This document shows, piece by piece, positions 23,200-26,616 of a stretch of DNA of 26,616 bases. The notes beneath the pieces were generated by a model. The model was not told where the DNA came from, did not search any database, and saw nothing but the letters and a program-made list of their open reading frames with translations. This DNA comes from SIG588 sp964515215 (GTDB lineage: Bacteria; Bacillota; Clostridia; Oscillospirales; Acutalibacteraceae): positions 1 through 26,616 of the forward strand of contig CAZESL010000019.1 of assembly GCA_964515215.1 (NCBI GenBank), given 5' to 3'. Within the stretch, counting starts at the first letter, position 1. The number at the start of each line of letters is the position of its first letter. Made by a program: the position numbers and the translations under genes.

Positions 23200-23934
23200 T
23201 TAGGGTTGATATTCAAAGCAGGGCATCAGTTCCAACTTGAATTGGTTGATGCGATGCAAACGGTCGATCTTCTCTTTCACGTCCGCGGGCGGCTCCGCAC
23301 CGTCGCGGATATACGCGTCGAGCGCCGCGTAGGTAAAGCCGAGTTTTTCTTCGTCGGTCGAGCCGGAAAGCCCGTCGATCGGCACTTTGTCCACCAGATG
23401 CGCGGGCAGACCGAGTTCCCTCCCGATGGCTTTCACCTCGGTCACCGTCAGGCGTGACAACGGGCTGAAATCTCCCACGCTGTCCCCGTAACGGGTGGAA
23501 TATCCCACCCAATCTTCCGAGAGATTGCAGGTGTTCGCCACGCGCCCGTTTTGGGATTGCGACACCGCATACAGCGTCGCCATACGAATACGCGGAGGCA
23601 GATTGATGCGGGTCTGCTCCGAAACGGGGATATCCCCCATCGCGTTCAAAACACCGTCCACCGCGTCCTTCACATTGATAATGACCCGCTCGATGCCGAG
23701 TGCATCGCACAGATCCACCGCGCACTCGATATCCGCCTGCACGCCGCAGGGCATCAGCACACCCAGCACGCGGTCGGCACCCAGTGCTTTCACGCACAGC
23801 GCCGCCGTGACCGAACTGTCCTTACCGCCCGAAATGCCGATGACCGCACGGCAACCGTCGCCGTTCTTCTCAAACCAGTCGCGGATCCATTGAACACACG
23901 CGTCGGTAACTGCCGCCGCATTGAAGTTACTCAT
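23200..23934 (-). CDS. nadE: NAD synthetase, ammonia-dependent
   Basis: Converts nicotinate adenine dinucleotide, ATP and ammonia to NAD+. 244 residues: the PP-loop AVIGISGGKDSSVTAALCVK, then GVQADIECA, NTCNLSEDWVGYSTRYGDSVGDFSPLS and KVPIDGLSGSTDEEKLGFTY are all diagnostic. There is no glutaminase domain, so it uses free ammonia. The frame is open upstream to 24234, but the ATG at 23934 has GAGGGGG in front and gives the normal length. It overlaps the 3' end of the cyclophilin gene by 8 bp, so the two are tightly coupled. Confidence 0.95.
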   Translation of the reverse strand: MSNFNAAAVTDACVQWIRDWFEKNGDGCRAVIGISGGKDSSVTAALCVKALGADRVLGVLMPCGVQADIECAVDLCDALGIERVIINVKDAVDGVLNAMGDIPVSEQTRINLPPRIRMATLYAVSQSQNGRVANTCNLSEDWVGYSTRYGDSVGDFSPLSRLTVTEVKAIGRELGLPAHLVDKVPIDGLSGSTDEEKLGFTYAALDAYIRDGAEPPADVKEKIDRLHRINQFKLELMPCFEYQP

Positions 23935-25093
23935 TCGTATCCCCCTCCAACACGCGTACCGACGTGATCTTCGGCTGATCGGCCGCCGAAACCGTGCCGT
24001 TACTGTCCTGCACGGGAGTGTTTTCGCAGATCGCATCCACCACTTCGATACCGCTGAGCACGTGGCCGAACGCGGCGTAGTTACCGTCGAGATGCGGGCT
24101 GTCCTCGTGCACGATGAAGAACTGCGAAGACGCGCTGTTCGGCTTGTTCGAACGTGCCATCGAAATGACGCCGCGCACGTGGGAGATATCGTTCTCATAG
24201 CCGTTCGCCGCAAATTCGCCCACGATCTCCTCATCCGAACCGCCCGTGCCGTTACCGTCGGGATCGCCGCCCTGGATCATAAACCCATCAATAATGCGGT
24301 GGAAGGTAAGGCCATCGTAAAAGCCCTCGTTGGCAAGTTTCACGAAATTGGTCACCGTGATCGGTGCAGTATCCGCGTCCAGTTCCAACTTAATGACGCC
24401 GTAATTCTCCACCGTGATCTCCACCAAATGTTTGCCTTTAAGAGAATTCGAGGTATCCACCGTCGGTTGGGTCGTGGTGGTAGTGGCGGGCGGGGTGTAA
24501 TCCGACAGCATACGCACCGCCGTCATCTTCGGCTGATCTGCCGCCGCCACCGTGCCGTTGCTGTCCTGCACGGGGGTGTTTTCGCACACCGCGTCCACCA
24601 CTTCCATACCGCTCACCACGTGCCCAAAGGCGGCGTACTGCCCGTCCAGGAACTCACTGTCTTCGTGTACGATAAAGAACTGCGACGATGCACTGTCGAG
24701 GTCGTTGGTGCGCGCCATCGAAATGACACCGCGGGTGTGGGACAGATTGTTTTCCACACCGTTGGCGGTGAACTCACCCTTAATGGTCGTTTCACTACCG
24801 CCGATACCGTCACCGTCAGGGTCGCCGCCCTGCATCATAAATCCGTCAATAATGCGGTGGAAGGTGATCCCGTCGTAAAACTTATCGTTCACCAGATTCA
24901 CAAAGTTAGTCACCGTGATGGGCGCGATATCCGCATCCAGTTCCACCACGATATCACCGTAGTTTTCCACCGAAATTTTAGCATAGTGTTTGCCCGTGAG
25001 CAATTCGTTCTCCGCCGTGTCCTTTTTCTTGCAAGCCGCAAACATGGTAAGCAACAGGCACACGGCAAGCATCACGATCAGTATACGTTTCAT
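23927..25093 (-). CDS. Lipoprotein with two cyclophilin-type prolyl isomerase domains
   Basis: A 388-residue lipoprotein that should speed proline cis-trans isomerisation in proteins outside the membrane. Signal: MKRILIVMLAVCLLLTMFAA, then Cys21 followed by KKK. Two cyclophilin domains of about 160 residues follow, each with FHRIIDGFM(M/I)QGGDPDG, SMAR and SSQFFIVHED, plus FGHV. They are joined by a Thr-rich linker (TPPATTTTTQPTVDTSNS). The two domains are very similar, also in flanking stretches such as CENTPVQDSNGTV, so the duplication is fairly recent or kept uniform. The frame runs up to 25156, but GGAGGAG before the ATG at 25093 and the signal set the start. First gene of the operon with nadE, htpG and the GT2 gene. 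Confidence 0.95.
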   Translation of the reverse strand: MKRILIVMLAVCLLLTMFAACKKKDTAENELLTGKHYAKISVENYGDIVVELDADIAPITVTNFVNLVNDKFYDGITFHRIIDGFMMQGGDPDGDGIGGSETTIKGEFTANGVENNLSHTRGVISMARTNDLDSASSQFFIVHEDSEFLDGQYAAFGHVVSGMEVVDAVCENTPVQDSNGTVAAADQPKMTAVRMLSDYTPPATTTTTQPTVDTSNSLKGKHLVEITVENYGVIKLELDADTAPITVTNFVKLANEGFYDGLTFHRIIDGFMIQGGDPDGNGTGGSDEEIVGEFAANGYENDISHVRGVISMARSNKPNSASSQFFIVHEDSPHLDGNYAAFGHVLSGIEVVDAICENTPVQDSNGTVSAADQPKITSVRVLEGDTNE

Positions 25094-25124
25094 ATTTTCT
25101 CCTCCGCATTGCATATTCGATATT

Positions 25125-25153
25125 AGTATAGCACCTTTGTTGCAAATTCGCAA
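25125..25153 (-). promoter_or_regulatory. Promoter of the cyclophilin-nadE-htpG-GT2 operon
   Basis: Minus strand: -35 TTGCGA (25148-25153), a 17-bp spacer, and -10 TATACT (25125-25130). The leader is about 25 nt. The -35 lies 7 bp from the -35 of the divergent promoter. Confidence 0.65.
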
Positions 25154-25160
25154 CACCCTC

Positions 25161-25188
25161 TTGCATTTTTTCCAAAAGCCGTTATAAT
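25161..25188 (+). promoter_or_regulatory. Promoter of the PaaK-like gene
   Basis: -35 TTGCAT (25161-25166), a 16-bp spacer, and a consensus -10 TATAAT (25183-25188). The start is expected near 25195, with a leader of under 30 nt before the GTG. Confidence 0.7.
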
Positions 25189-25221
25189 AGAAGGGTATAT
25201 TATGAGAGCGAGGTCATCTTC

Positions 25222-26457
25222 GTGCAACTGAACGCCCAACAACTCGCACTGGTGAAACAGCAGATCGCCCGTGTGAAAGCCTTTGAAGGCGGTTTATATC
25301 ATCAAAAATATCAGAACATCGACGCGGCGGACATTCAGACACCCGCCGATTTTGAAGACCTGCCGTTCACCGAAAAGGATGAACTGCGAGCGGTGTATCC
25401 GCTGGGCATTCAAGCGGTGCCGGATGAGGATATCGTGCGTATCCACTCCTCGTCGGGTACGACAGGCACCCCCATCATCGTCCCCTACACCAAGCAGGAC
25501 GTGGAGGACTGGGCCCAAATGTTCGCCCGTTGCTATGAAATGGCGGGTATCACCAAACGCGACCGCATCCACATCACCCCCGGTTACGGTTTGTGGACAG
25601 CGGGCATCGGCTTCCAACTCGGGTGCGAGCGGCTCGGTGCCATGGCGGTACCGATGGGCCCCGGTAATACCGATAAGCAGCTCAAAATGATGATGGACCT
25701 GAAAAGCACCGTACTGTGCGCCACCTCGTCCTACGCCCTCTTGCTGGCGGAGGAGATCGAAAAGCGCGGTATCGGGGATAAGATCCACCTGAAAAAAGGC
25801 GTTATCGGCTCGGAGCGGTGGGGCGATAAGATGCGCGCCCGCATCGCGGCCGAACTCGGCGTGGAACTGTACGACATCTACGGTTTGACCGAGATCTACG
25901 GTCCCGGCATCGGCATCAACTGCCAAAAGGAAGAGCCGATGCATTACTGGGACGATTTTATTTACATTGAGATCATCGACCCCGCAACGGGCAAGGTCTT
26001 GCCCGACGGTGAGGTGGGCGAGATCGTCATCACCACCTTGCGTAAAGAGGGTGCCCCGCTGATCCGTTACCGCACCCACGACCTCTCCCGCATCGTGCCC
26101 GAAGTGTGCTCGTGCGGCTCTCCCTTCCCGCGCATCGACCGCATCATCGGCCGCAGCGACGATATGATCAAAGTGAAGGGCGTAAACATCTACCCCGGTC
26201 AGGTGGAGGATGTGCTCAAAGGGGTGGACGGTGTCAGCAGTGAGTATCAGGTGATGATCGACCACCTGAACGGACGGGACATTATGACCCTGTTCTTCGA
26301 GATGGAACCGCATGCCGAGCAGGCCGTGGTCGAAGCGGCAGTCGGTGCGGTGTTCAAGACCCGTGTGGGACTTACCATCGTGCCCAAAGGCGTCGCCATC
26401 GGCGAACTCCCCCGCAGTGAGAAAAAATCCACCCGCATTTTTGATAACCGATATTAA
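25222..26457 (+). CDS. Phenylacetate-CoA ligase-like adenylate-forming enzyme
   Basis: A 411-residue member of the PaaK family, which activates a carboxylic acid with ATP and joins it to CoA. Seen: HSSSGTTGTPIIVPYT (the P-loop-like AMP-binding motif), YDIYGLTEIYGPG (aromatic-acid binding and adenylation), LIRYRTHDL, and GRSDDMIKVKGVNIYP with the hinge before the C-terminal domain. KSTRIFDNR at the end is typical. In anaerobic Firmicutes such genes may act on aryl acids from amino-acid degradation, but the substrate cannot be told here and no indolepyruvate oxidoreductase gene is in the window. The start is GTG at 25222; the Shine-Dalgarno (GCGAGG) is weak. It is monocistronic, with promoter and terminator. 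Confidence 0.9.
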   Translation: MQLNAQQLALVKQQIARVKAFEGGLYHQKYQNIDAADIQTPADFEDLPFTEKDELRAVYPLGIQAVPDEDIVRIHSSSGTTGTPIIVPYTKQDVEDWAQMFARCYEMAGITKRDRIHITPGYGLWTAGIGFQLGCERLGAMAVPMGPGNTDKQLKMMMDLKSTVLCATSSYALLLAEEIEKRGIGDKIHLKKGVIGSERWGDKMRARIAAELGVELYDIYGLTEIYGPGIGINCQKEEPMHYWDDFIYIEIIDPATGKVLPDGEVGEIVITTLRKEGAPLIRYRTHDLSRIVPEVCSCGSPFPRIDRIIGRSDDMIKVKGVNIYPGQVEDVLKGVDGVSSEYQVMIDHLNGRDIMTLFFEMEPHAEQAVVEAAVGAVFKTRVGLTIVPKGVAIGELPRSEKKSTRIFDNRY

Positions 26458-26470
26458 GACGTTACAAAAA

Positions 26471-26503
26471 ACACGGAACGGCAACCGCCGTTCCGTGTTT
26501 TTG
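26471..26503 (+). terminator. Intrinsic terminator after the PaaK-like gene
   Basis: ACACGGAACGGC / GCCGTTCCGTGT form a 12-bp perfect stem with loop AACC, preceded by six A and followed by TTTTTG. It begins 13 bp after the stop and works in both directions. Confidence 0.9.
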
Positions 26504-26542
26504 TATTTGCCGCCCGTTTCTACGCTTTGGAAAAGCGCACCG

Positions 26543-26569
26543 ACCCTTGGCCCCCTTGTTAAAGGGGGT
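26543..26569 (+). repeat. Dispersed repeat half-unit (CCCTTGGCCCCC type)
   Basis: ACCCTTGGCCCCCTTGTTAA, then AGGGGG, is the same as the first half of the unit at 20081. The second half is replaced by the REP-like hairpin at 26578. Confidence 0.6.
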
Positions 26570-26577
26570 CATTTCGC

Positions 26578-26600
26578 GGGCGGCAGATTGCCGCCCCTAC
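26578..26600 (-). repeat. GTAG-headed REP-like hairpin
   Basis: On the minus strand GTAG heads a stem GGGCGGCA / TGCCGCCC with loop ATC; the stem is a perfect 8 bp. The neighbouring CCTACCGCACG on the plus strand is shared with the copy at 12206-12228. Confidence 0.7.
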
Positions 26601-26616
26601 CGCACGATTCGTGTTA

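Overview
The window looks like chromosomal DNA of a moderately GC-rich Clostridia bacterium, most likely an Oscillospirales-type gut Firmicute. The evidence is the class I heat-shock operon hrcA-grpE-dnaK-dnaJ behind a perfect CIRCE operator, Gram-positive Shine-Dalgarno sites, lipobox lipoproteins, and dispersed palindromic repeats of the kind I associate with this group. The species cannot be named from sequence alone. No rRNA, tRNA or CRISPR array was seen.

Layout. (1) 1-4.1 kb, minus strand: a clearly AT-richer block encoding a small secreted protein, a hairpin, then a three-gene ABC exporter (large permease with extracellular domain, ATPase, small permease). It has its own strong promoter and looks acquired. 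(2) 4.18-4.69 kb: a decayed IS200-type element that keeps its left-end hairpins and the start of tnpA. (3) 4.7-6.85 kb, minus: a RAYT (REP-associated tyrosine transposase) overlapping by ATGA a DUF4091 glycosidase-like gene. (4) 6.9-11.7 kb, minus: hrcA-grpE-dnaK-dnaJ with promoter, CIRCE and terminator. (5) 11.8-12.8 kb: an 80-residue acidic protein, then about 700 bp of packed palindromes and repeats. (6) 12.8-15.3 kb, plus: glycogen phosphorylase with promoter and terminator. (7) 15.3-16.8 kb, minus: a CHAP-domain secreted protein and a lipoprotein. (8) 17.0-19.96 kb, plus: proB-proA and a membrane-anchored protein. (9) 19.98-20.33 kb: a 342-bp insertion that splits a terminator once shared by two convergent genes. 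(10) 20.3-25.1 kb, minus: an operon of a double-cyclophilin lipoprotein, nadE, htpG and a GT2 glycosyltransferase. (11) 25.2-26.5 kb, plus: a phenylacetate-CoA-ligase-like enzyme with a strong terminator, then more repeats.

How they work together. Two protein-quality modules are present: the HrcA-controlled DnaK system, and an operon with HtpG and an extracytoplasmic prolyl isomerase. The rest is ordinary metabolism: glycogen breakdown, proline synthesis, NAD synthesis and acyl-CoA formation.

The most unusual signal is a family of short hairpins headed by GTAG (CTAC on the other strand), the classic REP signature. At least three GTAG copies and one GAGG variant lie between genes. Two more, with perfect 9-bp stems in an inverted pair, lie inside the RAYT gene, exactly in the two loops flanking its catalytic motifs. 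A second mobile-DNA story links the IS200 left end at 4.63-4.69 kb with the insertion at 19.98 kb: both carry the same roughly 62-bp module, with a compensatory change in its hairpin.
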